Below, piece after piece: positions 34,860-46,738 of a DNA stretch of 64,000 nucleotides. A program made the translations under genes and the position numbers. The notes beneath the pieces are model-generated. The model did no database searches, had not been told where the DNA came from, and saw nothing but the letters and a program-made list of their open reading frames with translations. The first letter of the stretch is position 1. Every line of letters starts with the position of its first letter. The stretch covers positions 1,798,001 through 1,862,000 of the forward strand of contig NC_037319.1 in the NCBI RefSeq assembly GCF_000143535.2, written 5' to 3'. The DNA comes from Botrytis cinerea B05.10 (taxonomy: Eukaryota > Ascomycota > Leotiomycetes > Helotiales > Sclerotiniaceae).

Positions 34860-35618
34860 ATGAACAACCCTGGCCAGTTACCCCATGGACCTTGTATAGG
34901 TTGCAGCACAGTGACAGATCGACTTGTGGCATCAGATAGGATCTTCCACATTATCCACAACCAAAAGTTGCGCGATAAAGAACAGAAGTTGCGCGAAAGC
35001 GAGAAGAAGGTCCGCGAGTTAGAAGCCCAAGTCGAAGCCTTGATGAAAGAAGCAAACCTCATGAAGCCCTTCCTCAAAATAGGTGCCCAGATACGAACTC
35101 ATAAAGTGTCAACGGAAAAGATGAAGATGGATTCGATGCCACAGATCAAGATCGCAGGATCTGGGGAGGAACTACTTAACATTGGCAACGCCATCGCTGA
35201 TGCGCTTCTATACCAAGATATTGCTGGGAAGTACAAGCGGACCGATGTCGAAGTTTATAAACGCATGTACGCTGGTTTTCATCCCGATTTCGTTCTCGCC
35301 AGCAAGCACTGCACTCGTTTCCTCGACATACTTAGTTGGCGTCGTACTATGGCTTTCTTTTACGAACAGACGTACTATGAAAAAGAAAAGTTTCAATACA
35401 CGATCTTTGCGCGCCAGAGCCTGAAGATGAAGGACAAGCTGAAGAGATGGTCTGGAGAGGAGTTTGAAAGATACTTCAGATCTGACGAAGATGGAGAAAG
35501 CGCATACCAAGACATGAAAGACGAATACGAGCTTGAGTTGGAGAAGTATCGCGATTTTGTTAGGGGGAATGGAAAGAAAGGTCTCGGAGGATTTGTCGCG
35601 AAGCTTTGGTCAAAGTGA
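34860..35618 (+). CDS. Island-family protein, member H (short, intronless)
   Basis: Single-exon frame of 252 residues and the last family member of the island. Layout: short N-terminus with PCIGC, a Lys/Glu/Arg coiled coil (about 37-70), a basic segment, then ELLNIGNAIADALLYQD (counterpart of the GN-x-AAHGG-x-AD block but contracted, AHGG replaced), VEVYKRMYAGF, FLDILSW and a C-terminal charged helix. Spacing of these blocks is close to members A and B rather than D-G, and like A it lacks the AHGG intron. The start ATG follows a CAGC context with an open leader. Function unknown. Confidence 0.72.
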   Translation: MNNPGQLPHGPCIGCSTVTDRLVASDRIFHIIHNQKLRDKEQKLRESEKKVRELEAQVEALMKEANLMKPFLKIGAQIRTHKVSTEKMKMDSMPQIKIAGSGEELLNIGNAIADALLYQDIAGKYKRTDVEVYKRMYAGFHPDFVLASKHCTRFLDILSWRRTMAFFYEQTYYEKEKFQYTIFARQSLKMKDKLKRWSGEEFERYFRSDEDGESAYQDMKDEYELELEKYRDFVRGNGKKGLGGFVAKLWSK

Positions 35619-37151
35619 GGTAATCTGGGGAAATCGATGGGGTCTGGGGGACATGGAAATAGACATAGAGCTAGAAAAGAAGCGATCTGAGACGAAAACT
35701 GTATCAAATCATTGGGTAATGAGTAACAAGCATAGTGGCGGAACTTGAGAGGAGGTTATGTATTCCTTGAACGAAAATGAAAAGCTTGTCGCCTTTTTGT
35801 CATGTAGTATGTCAACTGACTGACAAATAAGAATCTGTTGACTCTCGAAATGAGATTGTGGTGGCCAAATCTCTGGGCGATATTGACCTCATCGCTTGGT
35901 CAGAGGGCTAGAAGGAAATTCAACATCTACCACCACTCTTAGACATTTACTTGGCCTTCTCGAATGTCATTCTTCTTAGTGTGTTCTAGCTCGTGAGATA
36001 ACAGATTAGAATGCTAATTTGGAAACTCTAACTTTCTGCTCAAGAGCAAAGCGTCAATGCGTACCGTGTCGTTGGTATCTATCTATCTTGAGGTTATTGT
36101 TCGAGATCATTTTCTATCTCTCAATTGATGCATGCCAATTCTATCCTAACAAGCCTAATGATGTTTGGGGAACCAACGAATCCATAATTTCGCCGAAATT
36201 TTTCAAACTCTCTCCAGCCAAGCAAGTAGGTAAATCTCTTGGCCCTGGCGAGTCCGGGCCACGTTCATGTTCAACAGAGAGCCGCATGCGTGGCACCGGT
36301 ATCGCCGTGGAGAATGTGGAGGCCAATGAGATCACACATTTCCGTAGAGGCCAATCCGAAGACAAGATTTTGGATCTACTCAAGCTTATTGAAATTCGTT
36401 CATTTGAAATTTAAATGCCATGTTTGTGTTGATGATGGGAGTAAAAGTGGAATCAGACTTTTCGCCAAGCGGCTAAAGTAACGCGGGGCACCACGGGGTG
36501 CGGGGGAAATTCGCGGAAATGTAAGACTTGGCCAATAGCACAGCCCCAAATATGGATAGAGTTTTTCTATCACAAGTATGTTCGATGGACTCATGGTTGG
36601 TACTCCAGACAAGGGGTGTATTGACGCGAATTCCTTGGTGTTTGCCGTGCGGCGAGTCCTTCTAGACTCTAGAGACATTCATAACCCACTCTTGGGCTAG
36701 TCGCCCAATCACGACAACGTGTATTGGGAAAACCCCCTTTCGCGTGTTCATTTCGCTCTAAGGATAAGGGCATGTCTTGGATGTGTAACTGAAATTGGTG
36801 TAGTCAGATAATAGCACACGCTATGGATGTAGGGATGCTTCCTGGAAACTCTTGATCAGCTAGTGCGGGCATGAAGTGTGGGTGTATGTGAACAGGAGGG
36901 CCAAGGACCATTTCACCGAAAATTTCAATGTTGGGGATATTGTGGACATTGGGGATATCTCCAAATGGTGATAAATAGGAAACAGAATATCCTCTTTTTT
37001 GGAGGACCAGACAGTTCGACAAGTCTCATCTGACTGATACTTCCTGCTTTCTTCTCTTTCATCATCCAATCTATCTTTCTGTATCAAATTCAAATACAAT
37101 TACTTTTATCGATTCTCCAACCCTATCATCAAACTAGCGCGCGACGTCATC
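35619..37151. other. Intergenic; end of the island
   Basis: About 1.5 kb. Overlapping short frames at 36019-36678 on both strands lack motifs. The last 150 bp, with TCAAA and TC runs, fit the promoter and leader of the permease gene. Confidence 0.5.
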
Positions 37152-38699
37152 ATGTTTGGAAAGAAAACAGAACCCGAAGTTCAAGATGTCTTGGAACAGC
37201 GTCGTCCTTCCAATGCCGAAGCAATGGACAACCGATCGGTTGGTAATACCGGCTTGACTGGCGCTGCATCCTTAACTGTCAGACAATCTATTTACCCCAT
37301 CACCCTTGTCACCATCCTGTTTTTTCTCTGGGGTTTCGCCTACGGATTACTCGATGTCTTGAACGCCAAGTTCCAGACCGCGCTCAACATTACTGCTGCC
37401 AAGGCCGGCGGATTGCAAGGTGCATACTTCGGTGCTTACTTCATCGGTCCCCTCACATATTCGGGATGGATAGTGCGAAGATTCGGATACAGATGGACAT
37501 TCATTGTCGGTCTCTGCATCTACGGTGTAGGAGCCCTGATGTTCTGGCCTTCCGCAGTCTACAGATCCTTCCCCGGTTTCTGCGGAAGTTTGTTCATTGT
37601 CGGTTCCGGACTCAGCACGCTCGAAACCTCTGCAAATCCATTCATCGCCACCTGCGGACCTCCTCGTCTTTCCGAGTTCCGCCTGGAACTCTCCCAAGCG
37701 TTCCAGGCTGTCGGTTCAGTTGTCGCCCCTCTCTTGGCTTCCAGAGTCTTTTTCAAAGAAGGCGAAGGTGAAGATTTATCTAAAGTTCAATGGACTTATC
37801 TCGGTATTGCCGCTTTCGTCTTCCTCCTCGCTGTTGTATTCTTCTTCAGCAAACTCCCAGAAATCACAGATGCGGATATGGCACTCCAAAGCGAACAATC
37901 CGCCGGTCTCACTGGATTCGAAGAGAAACCCATGCGCAGACAATACAAGCTATTCTTCGGCGTTGCAGCTCAATTCTGTTATGTCGGTGCTCAAGTAGGT
38001 GTTGCAGCCAACTTCATCAAGTATGCCGAGGAGAGTGCTTCACTTTCTTCCGCAGCTGCCACCGATAGATTTGCTATTGCTCAAGGTCTTTTTGCAATTG
38101 GTAGATTTGCGGCCGCTGGTATGATGATGCTTGTCAAGCCCCGTTACGTACTCATGATATTCATGACTGCAATTATGATTTTCATCTCTATTGCTATTGG
38201 TGTTAAGGGCGAAGCCGGTGTTGCTATGTTATCTATTGTTCTGTAAGTTCCCCGATTCTCTCCCATCCTAAAATCAGCAACTAACATAAACAGCTTCTTC
38301 GAATCCTGTATCTTCCCCACAATTTTCACCCTCGCTATTCGTGGTCTTGGTCGCCACACCAAGAGAGGTTCTTCGTGGATTGTGGCCGCCGTCTCAGGTG
38401 GTGCTCTCTTCCCGGCTCTCACTGGTCTTCTTGCCGATAAGAAGGGCTATCACATTGCCATGATCGTTCCACTGATCGGTTTCTTCGTCGCTTTTGCATT
38501 CCCCATCTACCTCAACACTGTATGCGCAAAGGAACTCGATGGATTCAGTGCTACCAAGATCGGATACGAAGGAGCTGATTTGTCTGCTGAAAAGAGGGAG
38601 GACAGTATGATTTGGGAGGAGAAGGGTACAACCGGTGCCGACGCTCATCATTTGGAACTAGAGGAATCCGAGAGCAGGAGGAGACATAATGCTTTGTAG
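37152..38699 (+). CDS. MFS sugar permease, FucP (fucose:H+ symporter) family
   Basis: Plasma-membrane sugar uptake carrier of the major facilitator superfamily. Exons 37152-38242 and 38294-38699 (51-nt intron, phase 2) give 498 residues with a soluble N-terminus of about 45, then about 12 membrane segments. Family-type strings: TILFFLWGFAYGLLDVLNAKFQ in the first span (given as two pieces: FFLWGFAYG and LLDVLNAKFQ), YFGAYFIGPLTYSGW, the loop RRFGYRWTF, LETSANPFI, SQAFQAVGSVVAPLLA in span 5, FIKYAEE and the late IFPTIFTLAIRGLG. These are hallmark positions of FucP-type permeases (FFLWG..., NP-x-I and F-x-G/A-x-G patterns). The substrate cannot be fixed from sequence; fungal relatives are annotated as L-fucose or glucose/galactose transporters. 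The C-terminal tail is acidic. Confidence 0.85.
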
Positions 38700-40025
38700 A
38701 TGGAATGAGAAATGAATAATAGAATTTTGGGATTATCGCTGGATATTACTAGAAATAGAGGATAGAAATATTAGAACGGCTCGAGTATTATGAATCACAA
38801 TTAGAGAACTTTACTTTTGTACACTTGTTCAGATTTTAGTGAGAATTTAGACATTAATGAACCCATAAGATAAACATAAAAAACGAACCTCTACCCTAAA
38901 AATGTGATCAAGCCCTTACTTAAGGTTACCAGGCAGACGCGGATCATTAAATCACCCCACACAGAACCTCACAGTCTGACTAGCAATCCAATCACCGTAT
39001 CCTATTACATATCCTATTCCCTCTCCCTCATATCAAAACCACCCCTGAATCTTCTTCCAAGCCACCTATGTATATAGACACCTCGCTAACCCCTCTTCGC
39101 ATTCTCAACCATCCATCTCTCCTTGGGTGCACTACGCAGACACGCGAGACCACAATCCCGGTATTGTATTTATCCAAGCGAATAAGCCAAACCTAAATCA
39201 TACTGCTATTGCTAATAGTTATGCTCACTAGTAGCAGTCAGTTACTTCGAGCAAAGCAAAAGCTACAATAACTCTTGAAATTCAAAGCAACAGTATCTTG
39301 CTCTCCCTTTGATTTACGTCTTCTCTTCGTTCTCTCACGAGCTGAAACAGTTCGTTTGAAGATGCTGTACAAGGCAAACAAACTCCAATTTGTATTCTGC
39401 AGAATTCATGCTGATACAAAAACGCACAATGTCTTCTGCTACCGGGCCTATCGCCAAATATGGTATCGGCATGTATAACCATTCTGCAAAGCTGTGATGT
39501 TTTAGTCGGGAACTTCAAGACCGTCTGAGTAGCTAATCTAGAGTCGAGTTACTTACTTTTTAGATACCCAATGGATACAAGATCTGCATTCTCCTTGAAG
39601 AGCCCAAAATGTGTATCCAAATATAGGCATATCCATCCCATAAGCACCCCAAAATATTACAAGAAACATTAACTCCCATCACTGGGTAGCCTACGGTAAA
39701 TTGTGTACCTGGTAATCGACCAACATGTTCCAAAACGTCTACCTATGTCAAGATAAGCCAAATTCTTGACGCCAAAATTTAACACCCGGGCTCCATAGCT
39801 TGCATGTAAAAATGACACAAACGAACTCAACGTGATATAAATCCTATTCTATTCCTTCGCTGATTATATCATAAGAAAATCGGACGAAAAGTCTATCTAA
39901 TTCTGATACATGCATGCGCAATCGCTGGCTGCCAAAATTCCAACTCCTCTTGTACACCGAAGAACGCCATTCTTGCCCTATCCTACTATTTGAATAATTT
40001 GTTGTTCGCCGTAATGAGACCGGGT
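38700..40025. other. Convergent 3' intergenic region
   Basis: About 1.3 kb between the permease and the exchanger 3' ends. Short frames at 39275-39518 on both strands have no motif. No gene seen. Confidence 0.5.
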
Positions 40026-42238
40026 TTAGCTTCCGCTTGGCCCACCGTGAGGACCTTTACCACCATCAAGAAGTAACTTTGGTTTGATAAATCCTTCATC
40101 TAACTGTTTGAACCATGCTGCATGATCCTCGGCAGTTCCATGCAACAATTGGCTGATTGCGCCTGATGCAGTAATATGCGGTGCTTCAGGACGACTTGTA
40201 CTGCCTGAAGTTGGGTAAGGTGTTCCCATATCACCACTATCCTGAGGTGGCGATGGTCTTCTCTTCGGTGGTCGATTGGCCGGTGGCGGAAGATCAGATG
40301 AATCGCTATCAAAGCCTTCATCACTCGTACTACCGGTCTTACCAAGAAGATCCTGCTCGCTCTCGCTCTCCTTTCTTCCATTGGCATTAGAATTCTTCCG
40401 ATTCATGCTTGCTGGTCTGACATTTGGACTAGCGTTGCCACTTGCATAGCTTCCACGCTCTGCTCCTCTACGATCTCGTGGCCTGGCAAGACCATCAAGC
40501 TGCATTGCTCCATTGCTTCGTCGTGGATCGTTTCCAATTCCTGTTCCGGAATGTTTGTAATAATTTCCGCCTGAAATAGCTTCAATATCGAATTCGTCAT
40601 CACTATCGATTTCCTCGACCACTCCAGTGCGAATGCCAAGAATTTCTAACATGCGTGCTGTTGTACCACCGAAAATAATGACAGTAAGCACTACAACCAC
40701 AAGTACAGTTGCCTTTAACGCCCATGAATTCTCGCCAGTCATTCCGGCTGCCAAGGCAACACCTACAGCTCCGCGCAATCCAGCCCAAAACAGCATTACT
40801 TGATAATTGTAGGGTAGTTCGTCTGCGACTTCCTGCCCTCTTTTCTTTGCGCGGTATCTAAGGAACCAATTAATGAGTCTCGAGAGAGGAAATACGGCGG
40901 CATATCGGGCTACGCAGATGCCAATGACTGTAACTATAATGAAGAGCGGTTTAAATTGTAAGTTCTTCTCGGTGAACAAAGATAATCCGAGGTAGATGAA
41001 GATGAAATTCTCCGACAATTGCGCAAGTACTTGGAACAAGTATTTAGTGGTGAGTTGCGTGCGGCGAGACATGTTATAATATGCATAATGCTTCAAAGTG
41101 ATCCCGCAAAATAGAAGTGTAACGATTCCTACTTCATATTAGTGTTGTGCTTGGGATGAGGGAGTTGCTGAAGTACAAACCAGACATATGAAGACCATTA
41201 GAAAAGAAGTAGCTGGCATACGCAATCAACACAATCAGACAGCTTTCAATCTTTGGAAATCTCCTGACGTATGTATACTTCAATCCCAAGGCTGTAGCAA
41301 TCCCTATGATGATTCCAATAATCAAGCTTCCGAAGAACACTGCCAAGAAAATGCCGATACCTTCGAATAAACTGAGGAGACCTAAGGTTCCGGCATTACC
41401 GCCTTCTTTATATCTTTGTGCTGTTTCAAACAAGACAATTGCGATAGCATCGTTCAGGATCGATTCTCCGAAAATTACTGTATAAAGTTTCGGGTCGACT
41501 TTGTAGGTGTTGAAAATCGCTAGAATGGTGACAGGATCGGTGGCAGAAAGTGTCGCTCCAACAGATATAGCATCAACGAATGTCATACTGACCCCATCAA
41601 GGGGAATTCTCGTATACAACCATAATACCAATCCTAGCACAATTGCTGATATGAAAGTCCCGGCGAACGCAAATGTAAGAATAGTTCCGATATTGCGGAA
41701 GAAATTCGCTTGGTGTAATTCGTATCCGGAAGCCAGAATAATCGGCGGTAGGAGAAGATTGAAGAATATCTGTTCATCAAAGCTCACAAGACTTTGTATA
41801 GAATTTCCAGCGCTGATTCGAAGGATCAAGCCAATGGTCATACCTAATTGGTTAATGATACACCCTGTAAACTGCCTGATCAACATAACTTACCAGCAAA
41901 GATCGAAATGGAAGTTTCATGGACCGCTTCAACTTTCTTGATTTGAAGCAAGTAACTCGTGAAGAGGGCTACAATGAGTAGCATAATCAAGATGAAGAGA
42001 GCCCATGACGAGAATATTTCTTTCTGCGATGAATCGGGTGCTATGAAAATGGGATCAGTTGTCATTCGGGAATTTCCTTCCGGGGTTGGAAACACTGTAG
42101 CATACCGTCGGGATCTTCTTCCTCGGATTGTCTTTCTATTCAAGCATACTCATTAGCTGACGCACCAAAAACCCCCATGGACAGAATCGCAAACCTACTC
42201 AGAAGCTCAAAGACGGAGCCGGCGATCGCCGCAGACAT
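40026..42238 (-). CDS. NHX1: Endosomal/vacuolar Na+(K+)/H+ exchanger, NHX1 type
   Basis: Monovalent cation/proton antiporter (CPA1) of late endosome or vacuole, setting organelle pH. Exons 42238-42199, 42135-42106, 42040-41894, 41843-41181 and 41128-40026 give 660 residues; the second exon is only 30 nt. N-terminal hydrophobic helix ALFILIMLLIVALFTSYLL, then ETSISIFAGMTIGLIL, FNLLLPPIILASGYEL (amiloride-site-like region), the ion-binding core ATLSATDPVTILAIF and GESILNDAIAIVLFE, then SGIVTLLFCGIT, FIFIYLGLS and WAGLRGAVGVALA. About 12 membrane segments in all, then a hydrophilic tail of about 220 residues rich in Ser/Asp/Pro. Core motifs and order match the yeast Nhx1/NHE6-9 group. Divergent from the GPH transporter across 1.6 kb. 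Confidence 0.92.
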
Positions 42239-43821
42239 GATGGAGGATTGTCGAGATAGCTGTTGCGATATTGCGACCTTTATCGACGTAATGTGGTAGA
42301 ATTGCGAAAGACTGTACAGTCGCTCAGAGACGAGCAGCGAACGGTAAGGGAACGACGCATGTATATCTGTTGGTTGGAAGTGGAGAGGGGCAGTCTAGAT
42401 GTACGAAGCAATTCAGCAGTTTGTGGGTTTCGTGGTGGTAATAGTTGGTGGAGAAGGGAAAGAGTACGCAGGGCAGGAGGCAGATCAACCGATAGATTAT
42501 CAAAGATTCGGTTCCGTGTTACTTGGATCAAGCTACCTGACACCTCCGGCCTTACTAGGTACTCGTAGTGCTCATTAATGTGATTAGTACGCAGGATCTC
42601 TCTGGCCAGGTTGGCATTTTTATTACTGCCATGCAATTACGACAAAGCATCCAGATTTGCGAATGGTGCAGAATAAAATGTTTTATTGCTTGATGCTAAA
42701 TGTCTCGTTCACAAAGAAAGACGCAGTGGATCGTGCAATGAATGGATCGCACAATGAATTGTATTTTCTGCTCTCTGTGCAGGAACGCCAGGAGTCTGAT
42801 GTTTGCTCTCGTTGATGCCATACCCATCCCGTCCGTATACAACTCCCCTCACGCTGACAATGGCAAGCAGGTGTACTTGGTCGTTCTGGTATTCCTCACA
42901 CTCCAACGCTCAGTCAGTCCCGCCGCACTCACGGATAGTGGGGGCGGCCATGTATGAAATTGATATAAAATTGCCATGTCGCGTTTGTTTCTCATTGCGT
43001 ATGCCACGAGCTATGGCCCAACGTCGGTCGACCTGGTGCTTCGTATGATTTGTCCATCGCCACGAATCCACAGGCATTTCCTCTGCACCTCGTACATATA
43101 ACGTCTGAGAGGCACCGGATTCTACGAAAGCTTCCTGTCCCTTCTCTTGATTGGCTGGCTGCGTGCATCTCAGCCTTACTTCCCTCCGGTGGGTGGCGAG
43201 GCTGGGATATCTGATGCCATTACATAATCATGTCACTTGCAGCATCCCATCTAATCATCGATCTTCACGTCACATCACATCACATCAGTTGACAAGGGAC
43301 CTGGAATCACTGCACACCTATGCCTCCTCTTCATCTTTGAATGTCGCAGCCTCGTTATTACCTAGAAAATACAATTCGTTCAGCTCATCTCCGCAATCTC
43401 CAATCATCCTAACGTGTCAAGCTGTATTGCATCGTATTGACCACGCACATGTACAGATCTCGAATTTTCCGATGCACCTCATACCCATTTGATTCTGCGC
43501 ACTGATCCACCAGACCATCCCAGCAGACGAAGCTGATCCGCGTGCACAGCAGCCCACTCCAGCCTCGTGATGCCCAGAACCCATAGGAACCAAGTCGTGT
43601 CTGAAACCCAATGTTGACATTGCGGCTTGCGTCTCCATTGACAACTTTGGAATCCCATCGATTTCACATTGTAGTAGACCGCAACCTCGAAACAAAAACC
43701 GAAAGCAAACGAGCATTATAGTGATTCCACGGACTTGCGGTCAACTCAAAGGGGGATTTTTGAGAGCTGTTGAACGGAATTCTCGACTTGGGTTTCGTGC
43801 TCTTTTCCTACAATCAAGAAT
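42239..43821. promoter_or_regulatory. Divergent intergenic region between NHX1 and the GPH transporter
   Basis: About 1.6 kb between divergent starts, so it holds both promoters. Frames of 60-118 codons overlap on both strands without motifs. A short CACAT tandem (near 43265-43290) is the only simple repeat noted. Confidence 0.5.
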
Positions 43822-45843
43822 ATGGCAGAAGGTGACACACGTGCTTTTCGAGGGGAGGGGCATGATGAAATGCAGAGTGCCGACTCGAAAAAGGATCAAG
43901 ATACTCGACCGGAGGACCACAAACCTGCAAACGAGCAGTCACCGCTTTTGTCCGCATCCGAATCGGAAGAAGAGGAAGAAGGTCTCATCAACGGCAGCAA
44001 CATATTAAACAATGATCCTGATACCTTCTCAGAAACAAAGGGGATATGGTACATGATACTTTTGACCCTTAGTATAGGCGGTTTACAAGTGGCTTGGGGA
44101 GTGGAGTTGTCCAATGGAACTCCGTATCTTTTATCGCTCGGTCTGAGCAAGTCATTAATGGCTTTAGTATGGATCGCAGGACCGATGTCAGGGGCTTTAG
44201 TCCAACCATATATTGGTATATTAAGTGATAGGTGTCGATCGCCGTGGGGTAAAAGACGACCCTTTATGGCCATAGGTACTGTCGCTACAGTCCTATCTTT
44301 AGTTTTCTTGGCTTGGGTAAGAGAGATAGTTGGTGGATTTCTAGGATTATTCGGTGCGGATAGAGAATCTCAAGGCGTCAAAGTTTCAATCATCGTTGTC
44401 GCAGTTCTCTTAGTTTATATTTTAGATTTTGCTATAGCTACAGGTTTGTGCCAATGTACTAACTCTAGAGAACTTACTGACATCTTTTAGTGCAAGCTGC
44501 CATTAGAGCTTACATTCTTGATTGTGCCCCTAGTCACCAACAAGGTATTTTTTGCCCGAGACAATCGCATGATGTTTCCCGAAGATAACTAATTCCCATC
44601 TTTAGAAACGGCAAACTCATTCGCTAGCCGCGTCATAGGCATTGGTAACATTATTGCGTACCTTGCCGGTTATATTGACCTTCCAAAGTATCTATGGTTT
44701 TTTGGAAATACCCAATTCAAGATACTTTCTTTAATGGCTTGCGTGGCTCTTTCTACCACTGTCACCATAAGTAGTATTACCATCAAAGAACGTGATCCAA
44801 GTAACGAGCCAATTCCACCTGAAGCAAAATCAGGACTTATCCCATTCTTCAAACAAGTTTTCACCTCCATCAGGCGTTTACCTCCTTTGACTCGTCAAGT
44901 TTGTGAAGTGGAGTTCTTCGCTTGGGTCGGCTTTTTCCCTCAACTCTTTTATTCGAGCTCCTATGTCGGTGATATTTATGTTCAGCCATATCTGAGAGAA
45001 AATCCCGACATGAGTCCAGCCGAAATTGATAAGCTCTACGAGCAAGCTACTCGTGTTGGGACTTTCGCTCTTTTGATGTACGCTATTACATCACTATCTG
45101 TTAACGTTGTCTTGCCATTTTTCATTACTCCGTCCTATGATGCACCTTCATCAGCCGCATCTATTTACTCTCATAAGAGTTACACAACGCGTTTCTCACG
45201 ATTTATGGATAATCTCGCTATCCCTGGTCTGACCCTTCGTCGTGCCTGGCTCATAAGCCATCTCCTCTTTGCGGCATGCATGTTTTCAACTCTCATCGTA
45301 CGATCTATTACAGGAGCCACTGTTTTAATAGCATTAGTTGGTGTATCGTGGGCTATGACATTATGGGCGCCATTTGCTATCATTAGCGCTGAAGTTAGTA
45401 AACGTGATGCTGTACGTAGAGCACGCCAGCAATCGATAGTTGGCGAGGATGATTTGGATGAAGATCAAGCTGGTAAGTTGTTCTGTCGCTGTCATTCCGT
45501 ATATGTTCTTATTTATCGCAAATTGCTAATCACGTTCTTAGGTATCATTCTCGGTATTCACAACATGTCCGTTGCAGCCCCTCAAATTCTCGCCACACTG
45601 GGTAGCAGTGTTATTTTCAAATTCATGCAAAAGCCCCGTGGGACCCCAGGAGACAGAAGTTTTGCGGTGGTCATGGCTGCAGGTGGTATCAGTACTTTAT
45701 TCGCTGCGTATCTTACTAGTAGGATCAAAGATGAGATTGAAGTTCCTGGGGACGACAATAGAAATAGGGAAAGAGGAGAAAGTAGTAGAACAAGACTTAG
45801 TAGGAGAAGTACGGAGACTCCGCTGATCTCGGGTAGTGGATAA
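43822..45843 (+). CDS. GPH/sucrose-type MFS transporter (Sut1-like)
   Basis: Proton-coupled disaccharide transporter of the glycoside-pentoside-hexuronide family, plant SUC/fungal Sut1 type, in plasma or vacuolar membrane. Exons 43822-44443, 44491-44544, 44606-45472 and 45542-45843 give 614 residues; exon 2 is 54 nt. A roughly 70-residue acidic N-terminus (SASESEEEEEG) precedes LTLSIGGLQVAWGVELSNGTPYLLSLG (given as LSIGGLQVAWGVEL and TPYLLSLGL), VWIAGPMSGALVQPYIG, the loop SDRCRSPWGKRRPFM, DFAIATVQAAIRAYILD, FASRVIGIG, WVGFFPQLFYSS and ILGIHNMSVAAPQIL. The WGVEL, GP-x-SG-x-x-VQP and SD-x-C-x-S-x-x-GRRRP-type loop are diagnostic of this group. Substrate (maltose, sucrose or other glucoside) is undetermined. 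Confidence 0.88.
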
Positions 45844-46738
45844 AGTGAGATGATGCTTTTCTGGAGTGGATACAAAAGATATTCTGTGTATCAGATTAAG
45901 GAAATGACTTGCTGAGGGGTTCCAGCAGTCGAAATGTTCTGCTGGCAGAGATGATACGTATTTAAGGGACAAAGGATGCGGGATTTAAAGTCATGTGATT
46001 AAATGGAAATGCCGAGAATGAAAGTGATGGATGAAGTTGTTCTTTTTTGTGTACTCAATATACCAAGCATTTAAGATGTATGTATTTTATACCTACTGAG
46101 TTTTTTTGCCTTGCATTTCTTTGCATTTACTCATCTGGCAATCACGTTGCAGCGCTGAATGATCCTGGAAGTTTTGGAGATGTGCTGTGTCAGATATTAA
46201 GTTTATTGAATGTTTACCTGTATGTGTCTATCTCCGAAGAAGAAAAAACTTGCCGTTTGCTGGAATAAAAGTTCCGATGTAGTTTCTGTGAAAGACGAAA
46301 GAAGCGGTTTCTGTATCTACGCTATTATCATATGACGACACGACTGAGAGAATGAGGCAATATAGCATCTGAAAAGGATATATATACAATGGACCAGTCA
46401 TCCAATCTAACAAAATTCTAAGATGTATATGTGAATACTGCCGCTTAATAAACATGTCATTTGAAATCTACAGCCAATTCACTCCCGTTTCCGTATGTGA
46501 GCGTGAATAAAATTCTTTTAATCATCGTAGGATTAATCACCGTACCAAGATCTTCCCAAATACAATTTCTCTTTGCTTAGAAGAATTTACTGAATCTGCT
46601 ATTTTTCTTCATTAAAAAGACATCCATTAATACTTGATATTGGAGTTTACAAGAAGAGCGACAACCATAAAGTTACCTTAAAAAGTCCCAGCACTAAGAT
46701 TTACAAAAGGAATCAATATAAACCTATTCACAACCTAA
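45844..46738. other. Intergenic
   Basis: About 0.9 kb; 3' UTR of the transporter and promoter of the next gene. No gene seen. Confidence 0.5.

Noticed and set aside
42263..43716. Several 95-118-codon ORFs between NHX1 and the GPH transporter
   Set aside because: They overlap on both strands, have no motif and lie in the divergent promoter region.
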